A stretch of 64,000 bases of DNA from Mucinivorans hirudinis (GTDB lineage: Bacteria; Bacteroidota; Bacteroidia; Bacteroidales; Rikenellaceae), in NCBI GenBank assembly GCA_000723505.1, contig HG934468.1:1706798-1770797 (forward strand). Direction: 5' to 3'. The position numbers and the translations under genes are program-made. The first letter of the stretch is position 1; each line of letters begins with the position of its first letter. The notes below the pieces were generated by a model. It was not told the origin of the DNA and ran no database searches. It worked only from the letters and a program-made list of their open reading frames with translations. Below, in pieces: positions 34,666-44,038 of this stretch.

Positions 34666-37600
34666 TTACAGATTAGACAATTCTCTTGCTAAATTATTAA
34701 GCATTCCAACTATTGGCATAAAGAACAAAGTTTCATCAATTTGTTCCTCAGCGCCCCAGCTTCTTAGCTCAGAAGTACGATTCTCAACGCCCTGTTTAGC
34801 ATATTCCATAAGATTTTTACGGCAAATATCTCGCACTACTCCTGCAATTTTTGCATCTGCATTGAATTTCTTCACAAAGAAACTGTCGTTTGATTGATTT
34901 AAAGCAAAAATAAAATCAACAAATCGATCCACTTCACCTACAACTTGCTGTAGTAGCTTTTCATCAACCGAATCAAGTGGACGTTTGTCAATAAACTCAG
35001 AGTCGTTGATGCCTAATAATGCGCATTTTATATTTTCAATATTATCAAAGTTTTGAGGTTCTGGATTGAGAATACCACCTTTGCATGTAGACTCTTTGGG
35101 GTTCGCATCGTATCTTATTTCTATATCGTTGTGCTTGTCATACTTTTGATCATATACGCTCTCAAAAATCAATTTCATATATTTTGTAAGCGTATCATTT
35201 TCTGATGATAATACAGCCAATGTTTTGGAGCCATTCCCGCTAAAAGCAATAGTAAGAGGCATACCTAATCCTTTTGCCTTCATAATCAGTGCAACATAGT
35301 ACAGGATTGCTGAATAGAATATGATAAACACATATTTAAGCTGTTCATTATCCTGTAATTTGTCGAGAAAATTAAGGGAAGGAACATTTTTGCTCCTAAC
35401 TTCATGATTATGTGATAATGCGAAAAAGAAAGCCGTGATATCACTTGAACTTTTGCCTTTTTCTATAATGTTGAATGCACTTTGTAATGTATATAGTCCA
35501 TTGTTAGTGAGGGAATCAACAAACTCTTTTTTGTATAATCGAACAAAACCATTATTATCAGAATCCCAGTTATAGCCATCTCCAAATAATGCATTAGAAG
35601 CAAACCTGAACGAGGAAAGTATTTTGGGATCTTTATTTTCAACCACATATATATCCGTAGTCCCCCCTCCAATATCAATCGTAACAATAGGTTCTTTACC
35701 GCCGCGTTTTTTTATGTAATAGCTATAAGGGGCGACAGATTCTGACATGGAGATTATATTGTCGCAATCAGCCCCAAAGTACTTAACATACAGTTCGTTC
35801 CATATTTTTTTAAAGGTATTGCATTGAGCTTCAGTCATACTGGCTGGATAGAACCAGATGATTTTGGTAGCGGATAGATTACCTCCATTAAGCAACACTT
35901 TGTTCCTTAGCAGGATGTATATATTATCCAGAAATAACTTTACTTGATGTTTTTTTTGCGTTGACCACTTCAATTCTGTTTTAACATTGTTATGTCGAGG
36001 TGTGGGTGCTTTCTCATAGCGAAATGGTATATTACCACTAGCTAAAGAGTATGTGGCCTTATCATAATCAATCTTGTTGTGTTCTGCAAATGCAGTTCTA
36101 ATAGGAAACTGATACATTTCGCTATGACCAATCGAACGTGGAATGAGATTATCATCAAAAGCTGCACCTATGTCTCCATTATCTTCGCCATAATCTATAT
36201 GCAATCTTTGAATTTGCATATCATCACTTAAAATATTAAACGACTGAGATGGCGCATTGTCTATTGAATATTCGACATGCGTATTTGTGGTACCGAAGTC
36301 AACAGCAAATACAAATTTTGCAGAACCAGAGTGGCTTTTAAATTTAGGCAATATAAAATTACTCACCCCTTCTATTTGAACCTCAATACGGTCGATTTTA
36401 TTGTCGATCACATATGATTCGACACTACAAACATCTTCTTTTTCTCTTCGAACAACTTTACCCTTTGCTTTAATTAACTCTTGGTTAAAGTACATTTGTA
36501 ATTCAACTTTCTTAGAACCTTTATCAAATAGAGCGATACGGTAATGAGCAGACTCATTATCCTTGAATGCTATTAATGGCATTATACCTACTCCAAACCG
36601 CTTGTCTATTAATCTTCCTTTATTCCCATTCACATCAACGACACCATCAATAAAGTAGCTGCGTTGATACTCTACATATTTTACAACGCCTTTACCTTTG
36701 ATTGGTATTCTGATAAGAACCGAAACTCCTCCTGCATTTTCTCTTAGCTCAATCATTTTTTTCCCATCATGCATATGCCCCATAAGGTCATCCACAGAGA
36801 AAAATTCAAAAAACAACGGAGTTAAGGGTAATAAGTAAGAAAAATCCTTGTTGGATATATTGCCATCAAAGTAAAATTTGGCATTCAATTCATAAGGCAT
36901 CCTAACGATAGTATCACCCAAAATATCACTAATTGTGAGATATGGATATAGGGTTCCATCCTGAAGCTTTCTCTCACCCCAGTGTATCGCATCAAAAATA
37001 GGGGCTTTGTCTGTTTTTGACCAATTTTCTGTCACATAAAATAAAGACGTATATGTATTGCCTGCTTCAATAGGTAAAACCAATGGCCTCTTTCCTTGAA
37101 AGATTTTCGAATCAACTGTAAAATCGCTATTTACGAAACTAGTTGTCTGTCGTTTGTGCAAAGGATGTCCTAAGATTTCAACTTTATTATTTATATCGGT
37201 AATCTCAATTTGCTGATAATTATCAATATAATTACGGTCAATCTCATCCAAGACGTTCTTCTTCTTATCATCCAGTTTCGAATATGTTTGTGCGAAATAT
37301 TCATCAACTGCCTTAAAATCTTCCGAGAAATTTTCATAACTTGCTTTGAAAGCCCATAGATACTTTATGTACTCGAAATCTCTTTTATACAATGGCTTAA
37401 TGTCATTATCAAATGGTCTGTCTTGTCCGAAAGAAACATTCGACGAAACGTAGCTCAAGCTATTGGCAGTACTAAAAAATAAAGTACAAGGAGAAGTTGC
37501 CCCTATAATATTTAGTTGGGATGGTTTTCCTGGACCAATATAATTCAACATATAGATGCGTTGCATTTTATTGAAATTATACATTTGTGCATCCATTGAC

Positions 37601-38052
37601 GGATTGATATTGGAGTCTTGCTTGAGGAACATATCTATAGTCTCTCCAACAGAACGATGAGCGTCATTTGATGATTGTAATAATTCCTTTAAGTCTTCTG
37701 TTTTATCCCAATATAGTATCTCAAATTTGTCATTTAACTTTTGAATATTGAAAAAAATCTCACCGACATCTAAACTATCAGAAACCATTTTATGGTAAAT
37801 GGTTTTCTTCCTTTCAGCACCAGCTATCCGTCCATCCAAATCAAATGTGTTATTATTGACAATCTCTTCAAAAGCTGTTTTTACCAAGTCTATACGTGCA
37901 AATGGTGACGGAATAGATGTAATCTCTTTTTCAACATTTCCACCTTCAGGATCTTGAATTTCGCTAATTTGGCTTGAACCCAACACTGACGAGGTTTGCC
38001 AATCTTTTATTGTGTCCGATGCTCCTTTATGTAGTCTGAATACTTTTGCCAT
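34666..38052 (-). CDS. Large actin/HSP70-fold ATPase of the operon
   Basis: 1128 residues. The N-terminal half (1-560) is not recognised and is beta-rich. The C-terminal half is an ASKHA-fold ATPase: phosphate-1 loop AVDFGTTNTHVEYS near residue 582, phosphate-2 IVTIDIGGGTTDIYVVE near 792, and the adenosine motif LTIAFSGNGSKTL near 931. Helical segments close the protein. It lies 5 bases downstream of the tubulin-like gene, so an actin-like and a tubulin-like protein are made together. Alternative reading: a DnaK-like chaperone fold used as a scaffold. It is undamaged. Confidence 0.85.
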   Translation of the reverse strand: MAKVFRLHKGASDTIKDWQTSSVLGSSQISEIQDPEGGNVEKEITSIPSPFARIDLVKTAFEEIVNNNTFDLDGRIAGAERKKTIYHKMVSDSLDVGEIFFNIQKLNDKFEILYWDKTEDLKELLQSSNDAHRSVGETIDMFLKQDSNINPSMDAQMYNFNKMQRIYMLNYIGPGKPSQLNIIGATSPCTLFFSTANSLSYVSSNVSFGQDRPFDNDIKPLYKRDFEYIKYLWAFKASYENFSEDFKAVDEYFAQTYSKLDDKKKNVLDEIDRNYIDNYQQIEITDINNKVEILGHPLHKRQTTSFVNSDFTVDSKIFQGKRPLVLPIEAGNTYTSLFYVTENWSKTDKAPIFDAIHWGERKLQDGTLYPYLTISDILGDTIVRMPYELNAKFYFDGNISNKDFSYLLPLTPLFFEFFSVDDLMGHMHDGKKMIELRENAGGVSVLIRIPIKGKGVVKYVEYQRSYFIDGVVDVNGNKGRLIDKRFGVGIMPLIAFKDNESAHYRIALFDKGSKKVELQMYFNQELIKAKGKVVRREKEDVCSVESYVIDNKIDRIEVQIEGVSNFILPKFKSHSGSAKFVFAVDFGTTNTHVEYSIDNAPSQSFNILSDDMQIQRLHIDYGEDNGDIGAAFDDNLIPRSIGHSEMYQFPIRTAFAEHNKIDYDKATYSLASGNIPFRYEKAPTPRHNNVKTELKWSTQKKHQVKLFLDNIYILLRNKVLLNGGNLSATKIIWFYPASMTEAQCNTFKKIWNELYVKYFGADCDNIISMSESVAPYSYYIKKRGGKEPIVTIDIGGGTTDIYVVENKDPKILSSFRFASNALFGDGYNWDSDNNGFVRLYKKEFVDSLTNNGLYTLQSAFNIIEKGKSSSDITAFFFALSHNHEVRSKNVPSLNFLDKLQDNEQLKYVFIIFYSAILYYVALIMKAKGLGMPLTIAFSGNGSKTLAVLSSENDTLTKYMKLIFESVYDQKYDKHNDIEIRYDANPKESTCKGGILNPEPQNFDNIENIKCALLGINDSEFIDKRPLDSVDEKLLQQVVGEVDRFVDFIFALNQSNDSFFVKKFNADAKIAGVVRDICRKNLMEYAKQGVENRTSELRSWGAEEQIDETLFFMPIVGMLNNLARELSNL

Positions 38053-39001
38053 TTGCGCTAAAAATTAATTTTTTGTTTTACAAGTTCGTCTGTAGCATTA
38101 TAAAAGAGCTCAATGAGCTGATGCTCCTTTGAAGAGGCATTATTAACCTTTTGCCCGTTCAAAAAATCATCGTACAGACCATAATTAGATGACAATTTCG
38201 TTATCAATTTCTTTGGTTTCTTTCCTTTGACAATTTCAAATATTTTGTCAGTTTGACTAAGTTCAAATGGAGAAAATCTTCGTTGATTATCATCCATTTC
38301 ATTGAGCCAAGTGATATAGTCAGACTGAATAGCTTTTACATCTTTGACAAACTGAGATTGAAAGAAAGCCTGATCGAACTTCCTCTTTATTCGCCACGGT
38401 TGTGATATATCATCGCGTTCTTTTAAATGTTTACAAAATAGAACAAACTGAGTAAGAGGACGCTGTAGTAATTTCTGTGTATCAGCACCACAATCCTCGA
38501 AGATTACTTGGTTACTGTCTTTGGACAATCCAAACTCTAAATGAGTTGTTGTTTTCCCATCATAATTGGCAAAAGAAAAGTCAATGATAGATAGCGCAGA
38601 AACTAGCTCGATAAAGTGTGCATTATTTTTTTGACCCGCTCCACCATCACAATTTTCATATGAATTACGAATAGTATCAGCGATATAATACAGCGCATTA
38701 ACAGTATTATTATTACTGATATTGTCGTGATAATATGACAACGCTGATTTGGCTTTAGAGATGAATGTGCCAGAATCTATACTGCTATTATCATCTTGCT
38801 TAACATTAAAATATGGCAATACAGTTATTGCTCCAATTTGCGCTTGATTTATTAGGTCATGATTGGGTATTACTTTGTTACTACGGAGTGTTTTTGCTAA
38901 CAAAGGGAATCCACTTGCACCATATAATACTCCCCAAAAATAGGACAGCAGTTTAAGCTATAATTTGGTTATCTTTGGTCTCATAAAAAATGAGACAAAC
39001 T

Positions 39002-39289
39002 ATGAGGAAAAAGATTTCGGCAGAGACCAAAGCGGCAGTAGCCTTGGAAGCTATCAAGGGCTTGAAGACAGTCAATGAGATTGCTTCGATTTATGAAGTT
39101 CATCCGACGCAGGTTGGGGTATGGAAGAAGCAGTTCAAGGAGGGAGCGACCGCCATTTTCTCGACTGACAAGGAGCGTAAAGTCAAGTCTGATGAGCAGG
39201 TAGAGAACAATCTTTATCGCAAGATTGGTCAGCTTGAGATAGAGAACGAGTTCTTAAAAAAAAAGTGGGAGCTACTCAAATCCCGTTAG
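39002..39289 (+). CDS. IS3 OrfA (HTH protein)
   Basis: 95 residues from the ATG at 39002 (MRKKISAETKAAVALEAIKG), which aligns with copy 1 where a GGAG precedes it. HTH_8-type DNA-binding domain (about 5-55), then a leucine-zipper-like segment (NNLYRKIGQLEIENEFLKKK). The A9G run at 39256-39265 near its end is a typical -1 frameshift site that fuses it to OrfB. Confidence 0.93.
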   Translation: MRKKISAETKAAVALEAIKGLKTVNEIASIYEVHPTQVGVWKKQFKEGATAIFSTDKERKVKSDEQVENNLYRKIGQLEIENEFLKKKWELLKSR

Positions 39290-40119
39290 CCGAGCGTAGA
39301 GAGATGGTAGAAAAGAATCATCCTCGGCTGAGTTTAGTTCAGCAGTGCATATTGCTAAACATTTGCCGCAGTGGCATATACTATGCGAGCAAAGGAAGAG
39401 CAAGTGCAGATGAGCTTGCTGTTAAAGCAGAGATAGACCGCACCTATACCAAAATGCCTTTCTATGGTGTCGAGCGGATGACTGAACACTTGCGAAAGAA
39501 GGGTTTTACGATAAGCCCTAAGCGAGTGCGTCGTTACTTTCGGGATATGTGCATCAGTGCTATCTACCCCAAGCCTAACACCACGTGGCATAATAAGGAG
39601 CATAAGATATACCCCTATCTATTGCGAGGATTAACTATTGACAGGGTAAATCAGGTTTGGAGTACCGACATCACCTATATCCCAATGAATGGAGGTTATA
39701 TGTACCTGTGCGCCATCATTGATTGGCATTCGCGCTTTGTGTTGGCTTGGGGGATAAGCAATACTCACGATAGCGAGTTCTGCCAAGAGTTGCTCAAAGA
39801 GGCTATTGCCAGATACGGCAAGCCGGAGATATTCAACACCGACCAAGGGAGTGAGTTCACGGCCAAGGAGTTCGTTAAGATACTTGAAGAAAATGAGATA
39901 CAGATAAGTATGGACGGTAAAGGTAGGGCTTTGGATAATATTTTTGTCGAAAGGTTGTGGCGCAGCGTAAAATATGAGTATATTTACCTGTCGAACCCCG
40001 GCAGCGGCAAAGAGTTATATGATGGCTTGACTGACTATTTTCGTCTTTACAACACCGAAAGGCTACATCAATCGCTTGAATACAAGACTCCGAGTGAGGT
40101 CTATATGACGGCGGCATAG
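39265..40119 (+). CDS. IS3 OrfB transposase (DDE)
   Basis: About 284 residues from the overlap with OrfA; the only in-frame start there is a GTG within the slippery region, so it is probably made as OrfAB by -1 shifting. It has HTH_21 (YGVERMTEHLRKKGFTISPK) and an rve core: Asp in VWSTDITYIPM, Asp in IFNTDQGSEFTAKEF and Glu in NIFVERLWRSVKYE. This copy has the correct AWGISNTHDSEFCQELL where copy 1 is broken. Confidence 0.95.
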   Translation: MGATQIPLAERREMVEKNHPRLSLVQQCILLNICRSGIYYASKGRASADELAVKAEIDRTYTKMPFYGVERMTEHLRKKGFTISPKRVRRYFRDMCISAIYPKPNTTWHNKEHKIYPYLLRGLTIDRVNQVWSTDITYIPMNGGYMYLCAIIDWHSRFVLAWGISNTHDSEFCQELLKEAIARYGKPEIFNTDQGSEFTAKEFVKILEENEIQISMDGKGRALDNIFVERLWRSVKYEYIYLSNPGSGKELYDGLTDYFRLYNTERLHQSLEYKTPSEVYMTAA

Positions 40120-40124
40120 AAAAA

Positions 40125-40170
40125 GTTTGTTTCATTTCGTTGCCCTTAAGGGCAACGAAATGAAACAAAC
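40125..40170 (+). repeat. 46-bp perfect palindrome downstream of orfB, IS3 copy 2
   Basis: Same 23+23-base palindrome as at 28307-28352, starting 5 bases past the orfB stop. Its conservation in both copies makes it part of the element. Confidence 0.85.
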
Positions 40171-40808
40171 ACTAAAACAACAACTAACAATAACCCGAGA
40201 GCAAAGAAACAAATACTATCTTAAGCAGATACAAAAACTGTCCGAAGAGAGGGAAGTATTATACCAGTACCTCCAAAAATAGAGCTTATAATAAAAACCT
40301 TGTCACCTTGCTGAAAGTCATTAGCAAATGATTTAAATTCGGCAGAATCTGCAAACTGATTTAAAACGACACTTCCAATATTAGGATTACCTTTGAAGCC
40401 AACTTTCATATCTGATTCCAGATTTTTCTGAGAAAACAGCATGTTAATCATCGCCTTATTAGACATTGACATAGTGCTAACACTCATATAGTCTTTAAAT
40501 TTAACATCTCGAGTGTTATTCAAAGGCAAACGAAAACTGCAGACAGTTTCTCTTATCTCTGTTTTGAAGAATCCATTATTTGTTGCATTACTACAATCAA
40601 GATTCGCTCTAACTGCATTGTATCTTTTAATCGTTTCGACAGTACGGGTCAAATCTGCCGCTGCGTCATCTGGGTCAATGATGATAGGAACAATGGTGTC
40701 TACTCCACAATCAACACCTGACGCAAGTAACATTGTTAGCGACTTTAGAACCCTTGAACCTGTACCCCCAATTCCAAATATGTAAAGTTTACTCATAGTA
40801 TTTGCTTA

Positions 40809-41282
40809 TTAAAAAGGAGAATATTTAGCATTCCGACTTCCCCATTTGAAGACAAACGTAAATGCAATAAAGAATATAGTTGCAATAAAGAAATTAGCAA
40901 TACCAAAACCCCAACAGTCGCTAACTGAAATTAACGTGTCAACAATTTCATTATTCTCATCTCGAGTGTACATCAGTACATCAGCAATATTTCCGTCAAG
41001 AAAATCGGACACACTCATCGCATATCCTATAAATAAGTTAATAATACCATTTATTAGCAACATAATAGTCCAGCTCCACCATTTATTGAAGCGTGGATGA
41101 TTAATTACATAATAGTAACATAATACAGTTACTAAACTGACAGACAATCCAATTAATCCTATGGTATTAAACTTAATTGGGAGAGTGTAATTTACTCCAT
41201 CAAATCCCCATAGATGGTCACCAAGGTTTTGTCCGAAGAAACTTTCGAACCAACAATACATATTGCCGAGTAGATTTTCCAT
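40809..41282 (-). CDS. Four-helix membrane protein of the operon
   Basis: 157 residues, no family recognised. Hydrophobic helices are TIGLIGLSVSLVTVLCYYYV, WWSWTIMLLINGIINLFIGY and GIANFFIATIFFIAFTFVF, with a weaker one at the N-terminus. It lies between the vWA-like lipoprotein gene (5-base gap) and the tubulin-like gene (12-base gap). It is probably an inner-membrane partner of the motor complex. Confidence 0.75.
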   Translation of the reverse strand: MENLLGNMYCWFESFFGQNLGDHLWGFDGVNYTLPIKFNTIGLIGLSVSLVTVLCYYYVINHPRFNKWWSWTIMLLINGIINLFIGYAMSVSDFLDGNIADVLMYTRDENNEIVDTLISVSDCWGFGIANFFIATIFFIAFTFVFKWGSRNAKYSPF

Positions 41283-42274
41283 TTTTATTATTTATTTATA
41301 TTTACAACCAATTCGCTATATACCTCTCCATCTTTTGTGTAAGCCTCATAAATTCCACTCAAAAGATATTTTATACCGTAGGTTTTTAGTGAATTAGTCC
41401 CATTAATACCAATGCCATCATTGTCGTTTATTTCCTCAATCCAAGATGGAAGAGTGCTTTTCAATTTTATATGCAGAGAGGTGGGCTTTACAATGCCAGA
41501 AGATAATTTCAAAATATGAGTAAACTGTTTTTTTTGCTTGGACTTCGAAATTTCAATCTGATAGTCTTTGTCTGATAGTTCATATTTGTTAGCATCAAGT
41601 AGATATGCATCATCACATAATAAATTAGAAAAGTCTACATTTACATTAAACCTAAGTAATTTCTCACCACTACCTTTTGTGTCTTTTTTTGCCTTAATAA
41701 TAGAGTTACTCGAGCTCTTCTTATCTAAGCTAAAGTTTCCCGAACCGTGTTGAATCGCATAATTTACACCGTCATTTTTTACAGAAATTGCGAATGTATT
41801 TACGATACCATCACCTTTAAACTTGGCTGATGGACATTTTTCTGTCAACTTTGCCAAATGGTCATTATGACCAACAATTAAGATGTAGTATGGTCTATTA
41901 CCTGTATATGAGTAGGGCGTGTCGTTTTTGTCATAAAAACTTCCCGCGAATTTTGACGATAACTGATATACAATTACTGAATGTTGAGGAAATTTAGACA
42001 AATGCTCCGACACTCTACTTTTTATTCCTATTTGTTGATTGACCAAGTATTCCTCGGCATTTTTACCTTTACCGGGGGAGAAGATTAGATCAGAAACCAA
42101 AATGCTTACGGTAGAATCTGAAGTACCTTGTAAAACTTTTTTAATGACTTCTGAAAGATCTGTAACGCCAATATTTCCTCCCATTTGAGTAAATGAAGAA
42201 GGTTCTAATTTCAAAATGAAATCCTCAATATCACTTCCTCTTGGAATTACCTTGCTGTTAATATAGCTTGAGTT

Positions 42275-43420
42275 CAACTTATAAATGCAACTGATGGCGG
42301 TAAGGAGTACTGTTAAGAAGCAAGCATATTTTTTCAGAGAGGGGGGATAAGGGAAACCTCATCGCCCGCCTCCGCTGAATGGATAAAAATTTGTATCTTG
42401 CAGCCTCCTCCGTCCAAAAAATCAGTTGCAGATGAGCAAACAATTAACCGTAGAGCAAAGATACACAATTTTTGCAATGCAGCAAAAGTCGTATCCACAA
42501 AAAGAGATAGCCGAAACTATCGGGGTTTCAAAAAGTACTATCAGCCGAGAACTAAGACGAAACTGTGATAAACGCAGTGGTAAATATGTAATGGATTTGG
42601 CTCAACGAAAAGCTGATGAGCGAAAAAAGAGCAAACGGCATAAACAGACCTTTACTCTCAAAATGCAAAAAAGAGTTAAAAGGATGTTAAAGATAGGGTT
42701 TAGCCCCGAACAAATTACAGGTAGATGCAGACTGTTGGGTAAAGAAATGGTCTCGCACGAAACCATTTACAAATGGATTTGGGCGGATAAACTAAGTGGT
42801 GGGGAACTCTACAAACTACTACGAAGGCAAGGACGAAAATATGCAAAACGAGGCTCAAAGAATGCTGGGCGTGGGTTTATTCCAAACAGGATAGATATAG
42901 ACCAGCGACCAGCAGTTGTTGAGCTTAAAGAACGATTCGGGGATTTAGAAATTGATACCATTATCGGTAAGAACCACAAAGGAGCGATTCTTACCATAAA
43001 TGACAGAGCAACAAGTAGAGTTTGGATTCGTAAGCTGTCGGGGAAAGAAGCCACCCCATTAGCCGAAAAAACCACATCTGCATTGAAAAAAGTCAAAGAA
43101 CTTATACACACTATGACGGCTGACAATGGAAAAGAATTTGCTAAACACGAGGAAATTGCACAAAAATTAGAATTAAATTTCTATTTTTGTAAACCTTACC
43201 ATTCGTGGGAACGTGGTGCCAATGAGAATACTAATGGACTTATCAGGCAATATATCCCAAAGGGTACGGATTTTAGTGAGATAACCGACAAGCAGATTAA
43301 ATGGATTGAAAACAAACTAAATAATAGACCTCGTAAAAGACTCGGATACCTCACGCCAAAGGAAAAATTTAAACAAATTATTAACCAGAATTCAGTTGCA
43401 TTTCCAGGTTGAATTCAGCT
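42275..43420 (+). mobile_element. IS30-family insertion sequence
   Basis: About 1.15 kb. Both ends share TTCAACNTNNAAATGCAACTGA-type inverted sequence (left near 42273-42293, right near 43392-43413). AGTT (42271-42274, 43421-43424) is the duplication that restores the host frame; the exact ends may be off by a few bases because the right repeat lies about 9 bases inside. Confidence 0.85.
42432..43412 (+). CDS. IS30-family transposase
   Basis: 326 residues from the ATG at 42432 (MSKQLTVEQRYTIFAMQQKS). HTH_38 domain with SKSTISRELRRN, then the DDE core: Asp in DLEIDTIIGK, Asp in TMTADNGKEFAKH and Glu in GANENTNGLIRQYIPKGTDF. The closing NNRPRKRLGYLTPKE is the family's usual end. It appears intact, so this element may still move. 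Confidence 0.95.
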   Translation: MSKQLTVEQRYTIFAMQQKSYPQKEIAETIGVSKSTISRELRRNCDKRSGKYVMDLAQRKADERKKSKRHKQTFTLKMQKRVKRMLKIGFSPEQITGRCRLLGKEMVSHETIYKWIWADKLSGGELYKLLRRQGRKYAKRGSKNAGRGFIPNRIDIDQRPAVVELKERFGDLEIDTIIGKNHKGAILTINDRATSRVWIRKLSGKEATPLAEKTTSALKKVKELIHTMTADNGKEFAKHEEIAQKLELNFYFCKPYHSWERGANENTNGLIRQYIPKGTDFSEITDKQIKWIENKLNNRPRKRLGYLTPKEKFKQIINQNSVAFPG

Positions 43421-43725
43421 AGTTTAATCTTAAGGAGTCGGTGAGATTTGATATCTTTATATCTGTTAAATAGTTATATACTGTCTGCTCAAACTCTGTT
43501 ATACCTTTTACATACCCATTCATACTTGCAGAGTTTTCCACATAAACATTATAAATAGGCTTACAAGTAACCTTTTGAGCGTTCTGATTTTTTTCCGTCT
43601 GACTTTCAGTATCAACTTTTCGTCTTGGACTTGAATCACATCCAGAAAAGACAGCAATAACAAGTATAAATTTAATTAGGTATTTTGTGAAATTAGGCAT
43701 CAGGCTTTTCGTTTAGTTATGTCAA

Positions 43726-43932
43726 TTAGAGTTGTTTGCTATCATTTAATAAATCCTTTCTGTTAACTCCTAAGAGTTTAGCTATTTTCTCGAGATTATC
43801 AAGTGATGGTTGGATAACATTAGTGCACCACTTAGACACAGTTGATGGGTCTTTACCCAATTGCCTTGCTAACCATTTCCCCGTTCTTCCTTGCTCGACA
43901 AGCACAACTTTTATCCGATTTATATTTTCCAT
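43726..43932 (-). CDS. XRE-family regulator heading the ZorAB-like operon
   Basis: Single-domain HTH protein of 68 residues from the ATG at 43932 (MENINRIKVVLVEQGRTGKW). The recognition unit is QLGKDPSTVSKWCTNVIQPS, followed by the family's LEKIAKLLGVNRKDLL. A promoter lies directly upstream and the first structural gene starts 25 bases after its stop. The longer frame to 44055 would read through that promoter and is rejected. It closely resembles the regulator at 16210-16407. Confidence 0.88.
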   Translation of the reverse strand: MENINRIKVVLVEQGRTGKWLARQLGKDPSTVSKWCTNVIQPSLDNLEKIAKLLGVNRKDLLNDSKQL

Positions 43933-43959
43933 TACTTCAGTTTTTATGGATATTAAAAA

Positions 43960-43991
43960 CAAAAGTATTGAAAATAATGTACGCATACAAA
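43960..43991 (-). promoter_or_regulatory. Promoter of the ZorAB-like operon
   Basis: On the minus strand TTTG (43991-43988) and TACTTTTG (43967-43960) are spaced by 20 bases, a good Bacteroidota promoter 27 bases before the regulator ATG. It is the only clear promoter seen for the operon. Confidence 0.7.
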
Positions 43992-44038
43992 ATAAATTTG
44001 AAAAACTTTTGTTCGGCTTATAATTCTGTACAACAACC

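Larger units (their letters stand above)
38923..40263 (+). mobile_element. IS3-family element, copy 2 (apparently intact)
   Basis: 1341 bp with ends TATAATACTCCCC and TATAATACTTCCC (read inward) and the 3-bp duplication CCA (38920-38922, 40264-40266). It is opposite in orientation to copy 1, with both reading frames open. It interrupts the tubulin-like gene of the operon. Confidence 0.96.
38058..40796 (-). pseudogene. Tubulin-like protein gene, split by IS3 copy 2
   Basis: The 5' part (40796-40264) and 3' part (38919-38058) join into one frame of 464 residues once the IS and one CCA duplication are removed. The N-terminus FGIGGTGSRVLKSLTMLLAS is a Rossmann/GTPase start, and the rebuilt junction reads SIFGGTGASGFPLLAKTL, the tubulin/FtsZ phosphate-loop signature (GGTGxSG-like), rebuilt exactly across the insertion. 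The insertion thus breaks the nucleotide-binding loop. The rest (TTTHLEFGLSKDSNQVIFED) is not recognised. Expression of the native protein is abolished. Confidence 0.88.
41288..43700 (-). pseudogene. von Willebrand A-like lipoprotein gene, split by IS30
   Basis: The 5' part (43700-43421) and 3' part (42270-41288) rejoin into 420 codons if IS30 and one AGTT duplication are removed (SLRLN then SSYINSK). A lipobox (VFSGC) is followed by a polar linker and YVENSASMNGYV, a MIDAS-like motif of vWA domains with Glu in place of the first Asp. GGNIGVTDLSEVIKK and SILVSDLIFSP fit later vWA strands. The C-terminal half is beta-rich. It is the first structural gene of the operon, exported and lipid-anchored, so it likely faces the periplasm. 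The fragment from 42277 opens with TTG and lacks the signal peptide. Confidence 0.82.
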
